A stretch of 64,000 nucleotides of DNA from Niebla homalea (lineage: Eukaryota > Ascomycota > Lecanoromycetes > Lecanorales > Ramalinaceae), in NCBI GenBank assembly GCA_019925105.1, contig JAHGAU010000039.1:400488-464487 (forward strand). Direction: 5' to 3'. Positions 47,690-61,700 of the stretch are shown in pieces. Both the position numbers and the translations under genes were made by a program. The notes below the pieces were generated by a model. The model ran no database searches. It was given only the letters and a program-made list of their open reading frames with translations, and was not told the DNA's origin. Position 1 is the stretch's first letter. Each line of letters opens with the position of its first letter.

Positions 47690-48425
47690 TTCCTTAAGTG
47701 AATATTTAAAGGATTACTTATTCGCGGGATTATAAAGAATTACTCGTTAATTAATAAGGGACTTAATAAGGATATTAATAACTTAAATCGATAGCGTTTC
47801 CTTAAAGGCGTATAATCGATATTGCCGTCTTTAAGAATACGTTTAAAAGGCTTTATAGACTTTAACTATAATAAAGTATTAATTAAAACGTTACTTAAAC
47901 GATTAATCGGGTAAAGGACTTTAAAAAGCCCGTCGTTTATTCCCGAAGGAATTAATAAGGAAGTTAGCGATTATAATAGATAATAATAACGTTTCTTCGT
48001 AAGCTTATAAGCATTATTATTATCTTTAAGGGCTTATTTTAAAAGTTTAATAGATTTTAATTGCTGCTAAGAACGGCTTTAACGATTACTCAGACGATTA
48101 ATTAAATAATAACTTAAGGTATTATTTAAACGAAATACCTCAGAAAGCCGATTATAAGTAAATAAGGGGGTTAATAAGGAAGTTAACGGCTATAATTAAC
48201 GGTATTCATTTATAAACGTATAATTAAGATCGATACGGTTAATAATTTACTTCGGAGACCGTAAAAACCTTAAAGAATAAAGCTTTTACGGTTTAATATC
48301 CAACGTTATAACGATCCAAAATAATAATAAAGAAAAAAGGGGAGAAAGAGATATTAAAATCTTATCCGGCGTACGTACAGAAACTTTTATTTTACGGACG
48401 GCAATAATTATATAAATAATTAATT
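47690..48425 (+). pseudogene. decayed reading frame of unknown product
   Basis: A plus-strand frame of about 240 codons is interrupted almost only by TAA and TAG codons that RIP would make from CAA, CAG or TGG. Readable parts include SLSEYLKDYLFAGL, KARRLFPKELIRKLAIIIDN, AAKNGFNDYSDD, NEIPQKADYK, IRGLIRKLTAIINGIHL and ERDIKILSGVRTETFILRTA. Two stretches (FPKELIRKLAIIIDN and IRGLIRKLTAIINGIHL) resemble each other, suggesting an internal repeat. I do not recognise the family. It lies 2 kb downstream of the DUF3435 gene on the same strand and could be cargo of the same element or part of another transposon. Confidence 0.5.
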
Positions 48426-49810
48426 AAACGCAGTTAATAAAGCTAGTTATTAACGTTATAAATATATATCCTATATAATACAATAATAGAATTTAAGGCC
48501 CTTAAGTAATTTCTTAGCTTTATTTAATTAAGATTTAATTCTCCTTTTATATTTATATTAAATTAAGTATTATAAATTAAAAAAATTATTAATTAAAATA
48601 ATATTCTATGTTTATAGTAAAAATATAGTTTTATTTTTTATATATAAATACGCGGGAATTTATTAATCCGTTTATTTAATTTCAGGTTTATAACTTTATT
48701 TTATTATAATTTTTAAGTTTTTTAACGCTTAAATAAAATAACCCCTTGAAATACTACGTATTATTACCTTATATTTTAAGTAAGATTTCTATATTTCTAT
48801 CCCGTTTTATACCGATAACCTTAATTATTATTCCTTAAATTAATTATATTAAATAGGTTAATTTATAAATAAAAGTTACTTTTAAAGATCGGAAAGGGGA
48901 GCTATTAAAGGATCCGTATTTACGGTATCTTTTCCTTTTATTCTTATTATATACGTATTAAGTTATAAACGATAAAATAATAAAATAAAACCCTATATTT
49001 AATTAAGTTGCCAAGGATATTAATAAAGGGGGGCCTCTTACCGTATAATATATAACGTAATGCCCTTTATTAATAAGTTTTTTAAAATATTAATTTATTT
49101 ACTCCGTTAAAGGAAATATTACTTTTATAAAATTAATTATGTATTAAGTTACGTACGTAAGCTTAAAAAAGAATATAAAATTAAAGAAGTTATAATATAA
49201 AATCGATACGTTAATAATAATTACGTTCCTTAAATTAATTAATAATTACGTAATATTATTTAATAAAGTTAATTATATTAAAATAAATATTATGATGTTA
49301 TTTATAAGAGGTTAATAAGTAAATAAAACGTTTAAGTTTTTAATTATATATTAATAGGATTTAAAGCTTAAGAAATAATTATTAACTATTAAAGATATTA
49401 TAGTCTTATTTCTTTATAATCTTAATTTACGTCTGAGGTTAAATAAAATAAAAAAGTTAAATATTATAAATAAAAAGTAATAAAGTAAAGGATAATAAGG
49501 AATTTAACTTCTTATAAGAACTATATAAAAACGTAAGTAATATCCTTAAAGAGTTATAGTTATTAATTTTAAGGAGATAAATGAAGTTAATTATCTTTAA
49601 ATATAAATTTAATAAAGTTTTAATTAAGAATTATTTATAAGGTTTTTTAGTTATACGGAAATTATTTTAATCCGTTATAAAGATATAGATTTATCTAAGA
49701 ATATTAAGATTAATTATATAGGGATTAATTAATTATTTACGGAAAAGTTCTTAAAAAGTAATTAATTAAGTACTTAAGAAGTATTTATCCGCGTAAAAGT
49801 TTAATTTAAC
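48426..49810. other. unassigned RIP-mutated sequence
   Basis: TA-rich with no recognisable frame, terminus or repeat. A few less mutated bases occur near 48890-48920 and 49010-49060. Confidence 0.4.
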
Positions 49811-49887
49811 GTATACTCCAAGTTTAGCCATCCTTAAGGCCAACCCCGGAATTACCCCCGAATTCCGCATATTTATCGTAATATTCC

Positions 49888-50035
49888 ATCTCCTTCACCT
49901 TCTCCATCCCATCTCCTTCACCTTCTACCTTCTCCATCTCCTTTACCTCCTTTATTTCCTTCACCTTCTCCATCTCCTTCACCTTCTCTATCCCATCTCC
50001 TTCACCTCTTCCATCTCCTCCTCTATATCCTCCAT
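49888..50035 (+). repeat. pyrimidine-rich minisatellite, unmutated
   Basis: Irregular tandem copies of CCATCTCCTTCACCTT(CT) (period 18, with 12- to 24-bp variants) form a strongly strand-asymmetric C/T tract of about 150 bp. It starts in unmutated sequence from 49815 and keeps many CA dinucleotides. Read on the minus strand it would encode GEGDGEGE-like repeats in one frame, but no gene is seen around it. Confidence 0.8.
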
Positions 50036-50059
50036 TAGAGGCTATATAGATAGTAAAGT

Positions 50060-52670
50060 TTTATTTAAAACTTATAACCGCTTATAAGGAAATAAGAAGA
50101 TATTCTATAGTTATAAAAGTATATTTATAATAATCTTATTGCCTTTTAACGTTATTAAGTTATAACTCGTCTCCGAAAAGTTATTAAATATTTATAAAGA
50201 GTTCCGTTAAAGTATTTATAATTATAATTCGTCTTTAAGGAGTTATAATTCATTTCCGAAGAACTCCGTTAAAGTATTTATAGTTATAAATTGTCTTTAA
50301 TAAATTATTAAAGTACTTAAAGCTATAAAGTATAAGTTAAATAAGAAATTAAATTAAATAAATATTATAACTATTAATGAAAACTTAAAAATATTCCGTA
50401 TTTAAAATAAGGAAAATAAGAACTTTAAGAGTAATTTTATTTATTTTAAATAAATTGAATATTATATTAAAGAACGATAATATAGTTATAGTTATTCTTT
50501 AAAAAGTTATCGTCCGGTATAAAATTAAGGATATTAAAGGATTTTATAGAGATAAGGATTAAGTTTCTCGTTAAAATAACTTTAAGCAGAATAATATTAC
50601 CCATTAAAATAAATATAAAGACTATATCCTTAAGGCTATAATTTTATTTTATTTAAATAATATTAATATTTATTAAAGGACGGAAATAATAATATTAATA
50701 GTATTTATTAACTTAAATAATTCAAATATTATATTAAAGAACGGTAATTAAGATTCTTATCTTCCGCGGTTTTTTTACGTTAATAAGGTATTAACTTAAA
50801 GCGTTATATACCCGGAAATATATTTATTTAATTAATAAATAAAACTTAATCTGAATATTATTAATCTCAATATTTCTAAGTTTAATCTCTTAAATTTATT
50901 TTCTACGACTTTTTAGGTAAATATATAAAAAGATACTTTAATTATTATTATTATTAATGCCTTTTAAGCCCGGGTTCTTTAAGATATAAATAGAACTTAT
51001 TTTATAATCGTATTATTTAAGGAAAACGTTCTACGTATCTTAAAGTTAATATAATTAACTACGCTTAATCCGAATAAATAATATTACGTCTTTACTTCTT
51101 TAAAGATTTTTAACTTTATTAAAATCTTTTTATATAAATATAAAAAAGTATTCTTTAACTTTACTTAGAAATCCTTTCCGTTATTAAAGATTAATCCATA
51201 AGTAAATCTTCTTTTATCGAAAATATAATACGTAATCTTAATAGTAAATATAAATAGTTTATTTTTAAGTATTTATATTAAGAATTACTTATTTAAATAA
51301 AAGATTACCTTATTATTAAAATAATATTAACTTAAATAATAAGCTTAATAATTAAAACCCCCGAGAAAGTTAAAATGATTCTTAAAACTTAAGTAATAAA
51401 GGATAATAATATCTTTATTTTATTTTTTTTATTACCCGCGAATTACCCTTATATAATATTTTTAAGCGGATTATATTATTTATTAAAAGTACTTAATATA
51501 CTTTATAAGGTTTCCGGCGAATTATTATAATTTTATAGAAATAAGCTATTAATAACTATTTAAAAAATTAATTAAAATATAATTCCCTTTATAATAAATT
51601 ATTATAACCTCTTTTTTATTAAGCGGGATAATAACGGACTTTTAAGCTATTAAAAAATAAATAATTCTATTTTAATTTTAATTAGGGAGAAAATATTATT
51701 AATGTAAAGTTAAGATTAATATATTTATCCTTAAGCTTTTACGTAAGCTTAAAGGCTTTTATTAATTTTATTAAGTTTTATTAAGGTTTTTATAAAAGAA
51801 TTAAAAAAGGATTTAAAGAAAATTAAAAAGCTTTTATTAAAAGTATATTATAATGTTAATTAAAACGAGCTATTATAAATTATTAATAATCTTTATATTA
51901 TAAATATTTAATTCATTAAAAAATATATTTTATTATAAGGTATATTACGTAAAGGGTTAAATTAATAATTTTTAATTATTGAATTTAATAATTAAAAAGA
52001 AAAGGTATATAATATATTTAAATTTAAAGAATAAGTTAATTAATTATTAATAAAACTTAATATTAAGAACGGATATTTAAAAAAGTATTTTTATATTAAT
52101 AAGTATTATTTTTATAATATAGAAATAATTAAAGGAAAAATTAAGTACGGAATTAAATTACTTATTTACGAATAATTATTAAGTAGAATAAATTATTCCG
52201 TAATTTTCGTTTTCTGATATAACCGCTTTTTAAAAATTAAGAACGGAAAGTTCAATAAATTAAAAAGTATAATTATTTCTTTTAAACTATTTATAAAACT
52301 TATTAAGCGGTAAGTAAATTAATTTTATCGTTATTAAAGTAATTATAATAATTAATAATTATAATTCTTAATAACGTACCGTTAATTTTTTTAAAGTATA
52401 ATATAATAGATTTATACCGTATTATATAATAAATATTAAACGTTATTATCTTAATTGCTTATTAAATTAATATAGATTTTTCTGATTATATAAATTATAT
52501 AATAAATAATATTATTCCCTTTTTTATACGTAGTTTAAGGCTTAAATATTAATTATTAAAAATAAATATAAATAAATATACGGATAATTTTTCTTTTAAC
52601 TTTATAATCGGATCCGTATTACCGGTTAACCGTTATAAGAAGGAGTTAATATCGTTTATTAAAAAGACCT
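50060..52670. other. unassigned RIP-mutated sequence with a short direct repeat
   Basis: It holds no recognisable gene. Two copies of a GTTCCGTTAAAGTATTTATA unit occur near 50200 and 50262, each followed by ATAATTCGTCTTTAA-like sequence. Another pair, GAATATTATATTAAAGAACG near 50457 and a similar AAATATTATATTAAAGAACG near 50723, lies farther right. These may be remnants of a diverged tandem array or of an element. Confidence 0.4.
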
Positions 52671-52673
52671 TAT

Positions 52674-53230
52674 CCTATAAATAAGTAGGAGGTATATTAT
52701 TTAACCCTTTAAGTTATTTATAAGAAAAGAAACTATTTAATCTTTTAAACTACCTATAAAACTCTTATAAGTAAATAGGAAATACATTATTTAACTCTTT
52801 AAGCTACTTATAAGAAGGAGAACTATTTAACTTTTTAAATTACCTATAAAAGGGGGACCTATTATTTATTGTTACCCCTTATAAGTAAATAAAAGGTATA
52901 TTATTTAACCCTTTAAGCTATTTATAAGAGGGAGAACTATTTAACCCTTTAAGTTACTTATAAGAGGGAGAATTATTTAATTCTTTAAGCTATTTTTAAG
53001 AAGGAGAACTATTTAACTCTTTAAGTTATTTATAAGAAGGGGACCCGTTATTTATTATTATATTTTATAAGTAAATAAGAAATATATTATTTAACCCTTT
53101 AAGCTACCTATAAGAGGGGGATATTATTACGCCTTATAAATAAATAGGAAATATATTATTTAACCCTTTAAGTTACTTATAAGAGGGGGACCTATCGTTT
53201 ATTATTACGCCTTACGAGTAAGTATTAAAT
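52674..53230 (+). repeat. degenerate minisatellite of about 36-bp units
   Basis: At least twelve diverged copies of a unit near CTATTTAACCCTTTAAGTTA-CTTATAAGAGGGAGA are arranged in a higher-order pattern with longer spacers (TTATAAGTAAATAGGAAATA...). Differences between units are largely C/T and A/G. The array is RIP-affected, in contrast to the minisatellite at 49888. Confidence 0.75.
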
Positions 53231-53234
53231 ATAC

Positions 53235-56200
53235 CTTATAGCTCTTTAATTTATATATAATAAAATATATTTTTCTTCCGTAAATTGCGTAAAAAATAAT
53301 AAAATTTTTATATTACTTCCGATATAATTAATTACGCGTTTTTCTTATTTACTTAACTTAATAATTATAAAGATATAATTTAACTTTAACGCGAATTTAA
53401 AGTTAATAATATAATATATATATTAACCCGATTTTAGGGGTTTTCCCGGGTTTAAGTATAACGTTCTTTTAACGTTAATAAAAATAATATAACTTAAATT
53501 TATTTTATTACCAATAAAAATAAATTTAGATATTTATTAAATAATATGCTTTAAATATTAATAATTATTAATAATTATATTATTTCTTAAAGCGTTATTA
53601 CGTATTTTAATTCTTAAGTACTTTAATAATCGTTTAACTTTATCGTATAATATTTTATTGGACTTATATTCTCGGTTTTTAAAAATATCTTTTAATCGTA
53701 ATCTAATATAAAAAAAGCTTATCTTTAATCTCTTTTAATAAATTTTTTCCTTCTTTTAACTTAATCTTATAATTTTAAATTCTAAATATAATATCGTTAA
53801 TAACTATTTTTTTATTTTTAATAATACCGTAACGCGTAAAAACGGATATTAATAAAATAGGATATAATAAAATACTTATATAGCTTCTTTAACGGTTATC
53901 GGTTAAATTTATAAGATATCTATAATTTAAGCTTTTTATTTTTATATTTTAAATTATTAGTATTTTCAGAATTTTCAGATTTATAAATTTAAAATTTAAA
54001 TTAAAATTACGTACGATTTTTATAATTAATAACTATATATTTAAATTAAATATAAATAAAAGAAATTAATACTTATAGTATAAAGACTTTATAGCTTAAG
54101 TTTCAGAAATTAATACTTTATAATGAATATATTAAAGGTAATATATTAAATATAGATTTTAAGCCTTAAAGCCTAAAATTTTAAGTAAAGTAATAGGGCT
54201 ACTACGGGGTAATTTTGGGGCCCAAAATTTACTATTTATATAAGAACCTTTTATACTTTAACTATATATACTTATAATAAGATAAAATTAATATAAAAGT
54301 TTTTAACCTTTATAAAGATTATATTTAAGTACTATAAATAATCCTTAAAACGTAATTATTAAGTACTTAACTATTCTATAATTTTAACGATAAATCGGTT
54401 TTAATAATTTAAAAAAATTCTAAAATATTAATAATTTAAAATATAAAAATAACGTAACGTTTATAGCGGGATTTTTTTAAGTAACTTAATTTAAATAAAA
54501 ATCTTTAATAGCTATAAAGATTAAGTTTATAGGCTAAAGTGGTTTTAATATTGGTATTTTTAAGTTTATTAAGTATTAAAAATAATATAATTTAAAAAAG
54601 GATAATTAAGAAAACGTTACGGATAAGTTTATTATTAATAAATCTTTAAGCCATATGATAAGAATACGTAAATTTATTAATCGCCCTACCCGTAATATAA
54701 AGTTTAAATTAATATTATAACGTTTATATTAATTTCTTAATTAATTAAATTAAATATTATTATAATTATAACTTTCTTTTACCCTTTATCCGCGTATAGT
54801 AAATTCGTTTATGTTGTTAATTATTAAAACTTAATTATAGCGGCTTTTTTATTAGCCTTTATTTATTTTATACTTACCGTAAAACGATATAATAAAGTAA
54901 AATTATCTTATTTACGTTTTAAGGTCAATTATTATATATATAGGGTTATAAACGTAAAAGGCGAAACTATATAACGTAAAATATATTACTTATATAATTC
55001 TTAACCTTATTAATTAAATATATAATCGTTTTATTTTAAGGGCGGATAATAATATTTAAACGAATTTTATAGTTAATATACCGTTATAATATAATTATAA
55101 GAAATATTAAAATATATATAAACGTAAGTTAAACCCTATAATATAGATTACGGCTTAAAATATCTAAATATAAATATTAATACTATAAGAATAATCTTTA
55201 TAATAATTAACGATATTATTAATTATATTATATTTTTACTATTTTATAAAAATAAATAAACGGAATATAAATAATAATCGCTTAATAATATTTATAGCTA
55301 ATTTACCGTTATATTTTAAATTATATTTTAATATATTTATAATTTAATCGTATTTTATTTATATTTAATCACTTTAAGTAAAATCCGTATACTCTATAGT
55401 CTTGTTTTTAATTTAATTTAAGTCCGTATTTACTTTTTTGTTTTTTATCTTAAATATTTCCTTTAAGAAAGGTTATAATTTATAAATATAATCTAATATA
55501 TTCTATATATCTTAAAGTAATTTATTAACTTATAAATACTTAATATTTAAGCTTAAAAGTAATTAATAATCATTATTTTAAAGAATAAGAATAATAAATA
55601 TTATTGTTTTTTATATATTTCTATAACTTCCTTTATTTAACGGAATTTAATTAATAAAAGTTTTATCTTTTTATTATTAACTTATTAAGTTAATTCTATA
55701 ATAGATTTAACGGTAAAATTAAATATAATAGCTTAATAAAAATTATTATTTATTTCTATAAAATAATTTACGCCGTTTAAAGCGGAGAAGTCCGTTATAA
55801 AAGGTTATATTATTAAGGTTCTATATATTATTATAATCTTATTTAAAATACGGTTCTATAAACTATTATTAAGCCTTTAAAAAAATATAATATATAAAAA
55901 GATTTCCTTTTTATTTTCTTTAATAATTTATAAATTAATAAGATAAATACCTTAGAGCTCCCTCCCTTAATAAAATAAATCTAATATAAATCCCTTAATA
56001 CTTAAGACGTTTATATTTTCATTTCTGGATTTAATTAGTAATTTTAACGTTTAATAATATTAAACGTTTATTACTTTAAGCTTATATAAAACCGAAAATA
56101 AGGTAACGTTATAATTAACGATAGTCCCCTTTATATTTTAAGCTTTTATTTATACCCTTTTATACTTATTAAACTCCTTTATAATAATTATTATAAGGGA

Positions 56201-57570
56201 CGAAAAATAAAGTAGCCGTAATTAATTAAGAATATTAATAATATAAAAGTTTTTCTTAAAAATAATTATAAATAAAAAGTATAAACTTTTTAATAAGAAT
56301 ATATAATAAGTTAAAGATATAATACGTATTATAAATACTTTAATAAAAGCGTAACCTAGAATTAAAAATATATACTTAAATATAGAACTTAAGCCTTCCG
56401 ATCGTAAAATAACTTTAGAATAACTACTTAATATAAGTTTATATAAATAATATTTTTTTTAAGCTTAATTATTAATTAAATACCTTTTAATAACGATAAT
56501 ACTTATATTATATATATATTAAATTTTATAAAAGGAGATAATAATTATTACGATATATAAGGGTATATTAATAATAAAGTTTAATAAAGTAAGTATTATT
56601 ATTAAGCTTATGTTATTTTTTATTTACTTATATCTTATAACTTAATATATATAGTATTCCCTACTTTTATAATATAAATAATACGATTTAAAAATATAGA
56701 CTTTTAAATTAACTTTTATTTATAAAAATTAATATTATTATAAAGTTTTATATAGGAATAAAACTTAACGTTAAAGGCAAATATAAATTTAATTATAAAG
56801 ACGGGATATAGTAATAATTAACTTGGTTAATCTAATACTATTTTACATGTCTTTATATTTAAATTAAAGATTAATAACGGTTATAACGGAGTAAACTTTA
56901 CGAACTCTTTTATATTTTATTATAATAAATTTAAGAATTAAATATTTATTTAATAGTTAATACTTAAAATATATAAAATATAAACGTTAATTATTATTAT
57001 AAGTTAAAATAATTTAACTATAAGATAATAATTAAAACGTAATCGATAATTAATTTAAAATAAATATATAATATATATAAATATATTTATAAAGTTTAAC
57101 TTCTCCTTTTTCTTATTTTTTTCTTATTATTAACCCCGATTTAAACCTATTTACAATATATGTATAATAAGTATAAAATGTTTTCGACCTTAAAACGTTA
57201 TTTATTTACTTTAATTAATAATATTTAAGCTATAATAAAAACTTATATTCACTAGAAGCTTTAATTTATAATATAAACCTTCTTAAAGGGGAAAGGAAAA
57301 ACTTGAATAAGTACTTATAAACCGTTTTTACCTAATTATAAGAAATAACGTATTATTATACTTAAGTTAAAAACTACGTAAATACCTTACTAAAATAAAA
57401 ACAGAAAGTTTAAACCAAGTTCTTAAGGGAGAAGGAATAATACTTTATAATTAAAGAATCCCTTAATTATAAGTTTACTATATATAAAAGAATAGAAACC
57501 TCGTTTACGTATAAACGGAAATTAAATTTATTATTAATATTTACTCTTAATAACGTTAATATTCTTAATA
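53235..57570. other. unassigned RIP-mutated sequence
   Basis: TA-rich sequence without recognisable termini. The plus strand at about 54640-54990 reads unusually open for this window (HMIRIRKFINRPTRNIKFKL; ITFFYPLSAYSKFVYVVNY; LIIAAFLLAFIYFILTVKRY), with a hydrophobic segment, but I cannot name it. A less mutated patch GGGGTAATTTTGGGGCCCAAAA lies at 54207-54230. Confidence 0.35.
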
Positions 57571-57580
57571 TTTACGGGGA

Positions 57581-57763
57581 TTAAAAAGAAATCAATATAT
57601 TAATAAGGCTTAACTTTCTTCTTATAGAAAATTATCGATTAAAGGAAATTATTAAGCAGAAAGATATTAAGTTTAACTTATTAAAAAATTTAATTAAAGA
57701 AAAAGCGGTCGTTTTAAAGCTTAAGGAGAATAAGGTCTTAACTTTAAAAAAGGAAATAGCTTA
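57581..57763 (+). pseudogene. coiled-coil-like reading frame, unknown product
   Basis: About 60 codons contain a single stop near the start. They read IRLNFLLIENYRLKEIIKQK followed by DIKFNLLKNLIKEKAVVLKL and KENKVLTLKKEIA, a Leu/Lys/Glu heptad pattern typical of a coiled coil. Such a segment is common at the C-terminus of pogo/Fot1-type transposases, but no DDE domain could be read upstream, so the identity is open. Confidence 0.4.
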
Positions 57764-60700
57764 ATTTTATAATAATAATAATAAAATTAAAATAAAAATA
57801 ATAATCTTAAATAAACGTACGAGGGTTAAGGTTAATTTATAATTAACTTAAGCTGGGTAAAACGATTAAATAATTACTTATTTATATATTTTATAATATA
57901 ATTTATATTCTTTAATAATTTTTTAAACTTATTAATATTAAGAAGTAAAATAAATTACGATTAACTTATTAATATAACTTAATTATTTAAAATCTGCCGT
58001 TTAATATTTACCGTTTACGTTATTATAATATATATAAATTTTATATTTTATTTATAAAAAGAGCTTAAAAATAATAATTTAATCCTTTAATATTAAAAAA
58101 AAGTAGAACGTTTTATCCTTTATAACCCGCGGAAAGACGACTTAAATAAGTCTTTTATTTTAAGATATTATTATTATTATTATATTATAAATTTTATTAA
58201 GAGGGAAAGCCCTTAAAAAGTTTAATTATTAATTATTTATAGATATAATAAGGTTAAAGGGCTCCTTATTTACCGCGTTTCTTATACGTTTATACCTATA
58301 AAGAAGGTCGTTCTCCGTCTTAATAAAGTCGGGGTTCCTTTACGTATAATTAATATTTATTTAAATAGGATTATTATCCGTTTACTTAAATTCAAAATTT
58401 ATTTATATAGGTAAAGTAATAGGTATAATAGCGGTAATAACGGCCTTTCTTAAGTTAGATATTCTTCTGAAAAACCCTTAAAAGAAGTATTATTTAATAA
58501 TAAATAAGCTTATAAAGGGCTAACGTTATTATATAATAATTATATTATTAATACGATAAAGATATAAGTAATATTAATCTAACCGAAAAGACTTCTTATA
58601 AAATATATTATAATAATACTTAATACCGGACTTATAAATATATTATAGCATTAAAGCCTTTATTATTATTAATAACATATGGAATAATATATTCATAAAA
58701 TCCTTAACGTATAATACTTTAGATTCCGAAAAGTAAATAAATATTAATAACGGAAATATATACGGTATAAATTTTATAATTATTCTTAATAATAATATCT
58801 TTAAATTATAATTTTATTACGGAATCCCCGTAAATTTATACTTTTATATTAATTAAATTATCTTAAACCGCCAGATTTACTTAATATATAACGTAAAATT
58901 CTTTAATATTATTTTATCCTTATAAAGACTTTAATTTAATATATTAAAGAAATATTATAACGTAAATAATTATAATTAATAATAGCCATATTAATTAATA
59001 ATTTTACTTAAATCCTTTTATTAGAATATAACGTTATTTTTATTTTTTTACTTTAATTATTAATAGCTTAAATTATATAGTCTTATAAATTCTTAAATAA
59101 TTAAAGTTTTATAATTAGAAAAAAGTAGATTCTTTATAATCTTAACGCCCGGTTTAAGGAACTTAATATCTTTAAAGAAAGTATAAATTAATAATATAAA
59201 ACTTTTTATTTTTAAAATCCGCTTTATAGCGATAATTTACTTATAAAATATTAAATAAAATATAATATATTATTGCTTTTATTTAATATAACGTTAATCG
59301 GCTTTAAAATATTAAGGATATTAATTTTATAAAATATTTACCGTTTATATATTAAGTTTATGTTAAAAGTCATTATTTTAACTTAAGATACCATCTTAGA
59401 TATCCTTAATTTAAATTAAATACTTATATAATTCTTATAAACCGATAAATATTATTTATTATATTTAAGGATAAAGCGTACTTTAAAATAACATAAAGAT
59501 AAAAGCCGGTAAAAGGTACCAATCTATAAAGTAAACTATAGTTTAATAAAAGGCAATAAGGTATTAAAATAATCTTATAAATATTAAGTTTATAAGTTTT
59601 TAATAGCCTGCTTTTTTATTTATTATAAGTCTTTTTACTTTATTTATAAATATAAAAGTATAATTAACCATTTCTACTTTTATGTTAAATTATTTTCCTT
59701 ATTAATTTACCTTAAGTTTCTATAAATATTATTATCTTTAAATTTTTTTATATTTAAATAAGCCTATTTAAGGCGTTACTTTAAACTATTAATTATTATT
59801 ATAAGCTATAATAAATATAAGGATCTATTAAAGATAATTATAACTTATTATTATTATATACGTTTATAACCTATCAGTAATTATCAGGATATAAAAAGTT
59901 CTTGCGGCTTTAAGCCGGTATTTATTATAAAGATAAATAAGATTATCTTTTAACTATAATATATATAAATTATTATTATCTTTTAAATTTCGTTTTTATA
60001 TTATTACTTATACCTTTTTATTAATAATTATTAATATATAGTTTTCCTATAAGAGCTTATCGTATCCTATTAAACTATATACGTTTATTAACCTTTAAAT
60101 ATTATAATAATTAAGTTATTAAGGAGCCCGTTTAATCGGTTAAGGTTTAAAACGGTTAATAAAATACTTTATTAAGTTAAATATAATTTCTATAATAATT
60201 ATAATCGCAAAATTATTTTATAATCTATAACGATTTAAAGGACTTTTATAATTATTAATTAAAAAATCGTTATTTTTAAAGAAGCTTAATAAACGTATTA
60301 TTTAAAGGTTATTATACTTTATATATATAATTGCTATAAACTGGGACCGTATAGTTCTTAAAGGTATTAAGTTATAACCTATTAATATTACGTTTAACTT
60401 ATAATATATAAAAATATTAATATAATTTTTTAAGACTACGGAAAACTATTTTATCTTTTAAAGGAGTTAGTTAACTTAATTAAATAAAAACCATTTATAT
60501 AACTCTTTATCGGCCGTAAAATTAAAAATATTACCTTATAAGAACTCTTTTTTTAAAATAACCTTAAAAATAAACGGTAAGATAATTTAATTATACTTTA
60601 CGTTAATAACGTTATTTTATAAGGCGACTTCCGGTATTATTTATTAAAAGTAACCTTTTAAGGATATTTACGCCGGATAATAAAGTTATAACTATATATT

Positions 60701-61358
60701 ATAAGACGATATATATTCCGGTACGGTAATACTTACCCTTAGATTAAAACGTATTTAATATTATATATATCCGCTTTTTATACTTATTTATTAACGTAAT
60801 ATATTTCTTTATAAACGATTTCCTTATATTTAAGGAAATAGTCTTTCGTTTTTACTTTTAAGTTTTATTAAGTTATTTTACCGTATAATTTCTAAAAGCT
60901 CGTTTACGCGTTATATTAATAAAGAATAATACCAGGCCCGGTTTTAGTTTAACCTATAATCTCCTTAAGTTAAAGTACTTTTAAATGTATTTTTCTTACT
61001 TAAACTTAATAAAAATATTTTCTATTATTATTATATTAAATTTAACAGATAAGTAAATCTTTTTATTATTAAGGTTTTAACGATTAAAAGAACTTATTTA
61101 ACGCTTTATAAATAAGGTTAAATATATAAGAAATAATATGGGTTATTTATATAATATATAATATTTAAGTTATTTCTTCGAATTTAAGGTAAAATATATT
61201 ACTTACTTTATTACCGACCTTTTTAATTTTATTAAAGTTAATCGGGGCATAAACTTTATTAATTTAGATTTTATTAATTACCTATAACGGTTCTTTACTT
61301 TAAGTAGATCGTTTTCCTTACGTAAAAAAACCATATATATAACGTTTTACATCCTTAT

Positions 61359-61384
61359 GGATATATACCCCCCGGGTATATACC
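61359..61384. repeat. inverted repeat GGATATATACCC/GGGTATATACC
   Basis: A near-perfect palindrome with a three-C centre in otherwise featureless AT sequence. It may be a remnant of a terminal or regulatory hairpin. Confidence 0.6.
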
Positions 61385-61683
61385 GTAAATAAACTCCGCG
61401 TATTTATCGGTTTACGCTAAAATAATTATAATATTCGATTTAATAAACGTATATAATAGTTTATATATATTTTTATATTAAGAAGTTCTTAAAGTTATTC
61501 TTAAGAAATAGGTCTTTATACGTTATTAATATTAGGTTATTAAAGAAAAGTTATTAAATTATTTTATTATACTTTAAGTCTTATAACGGACGGTTACGTA
61601 AATATATTAATTTAACCTTAAGAACTATAAAATCCCTTAATTATCCGTTTATAATAATATTATTTATTTTTTATACTTACGTC

Positions 61684-61700
61684 GGCGGTTTAAAACCGCC
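61684..61700. repeat. 17-bp perfect palindrome GGCGGTTTAAAACCGCC
   Basis: Eight-base arms around a single central base. It is conspicuous because it retains six-base GC-rich arms in RIP-saturated sequence; it contains neither CA nor TG, so RIP could not act on it. Confidence 0.7.

Noticed and set aside
57581..57763. Calling this a pogo/Fot1 transposase
   Set aside because: Only a coiled-coil-like tail is visible; no DDE or helix-turn-helix part and no terminal inverted repeats were found.
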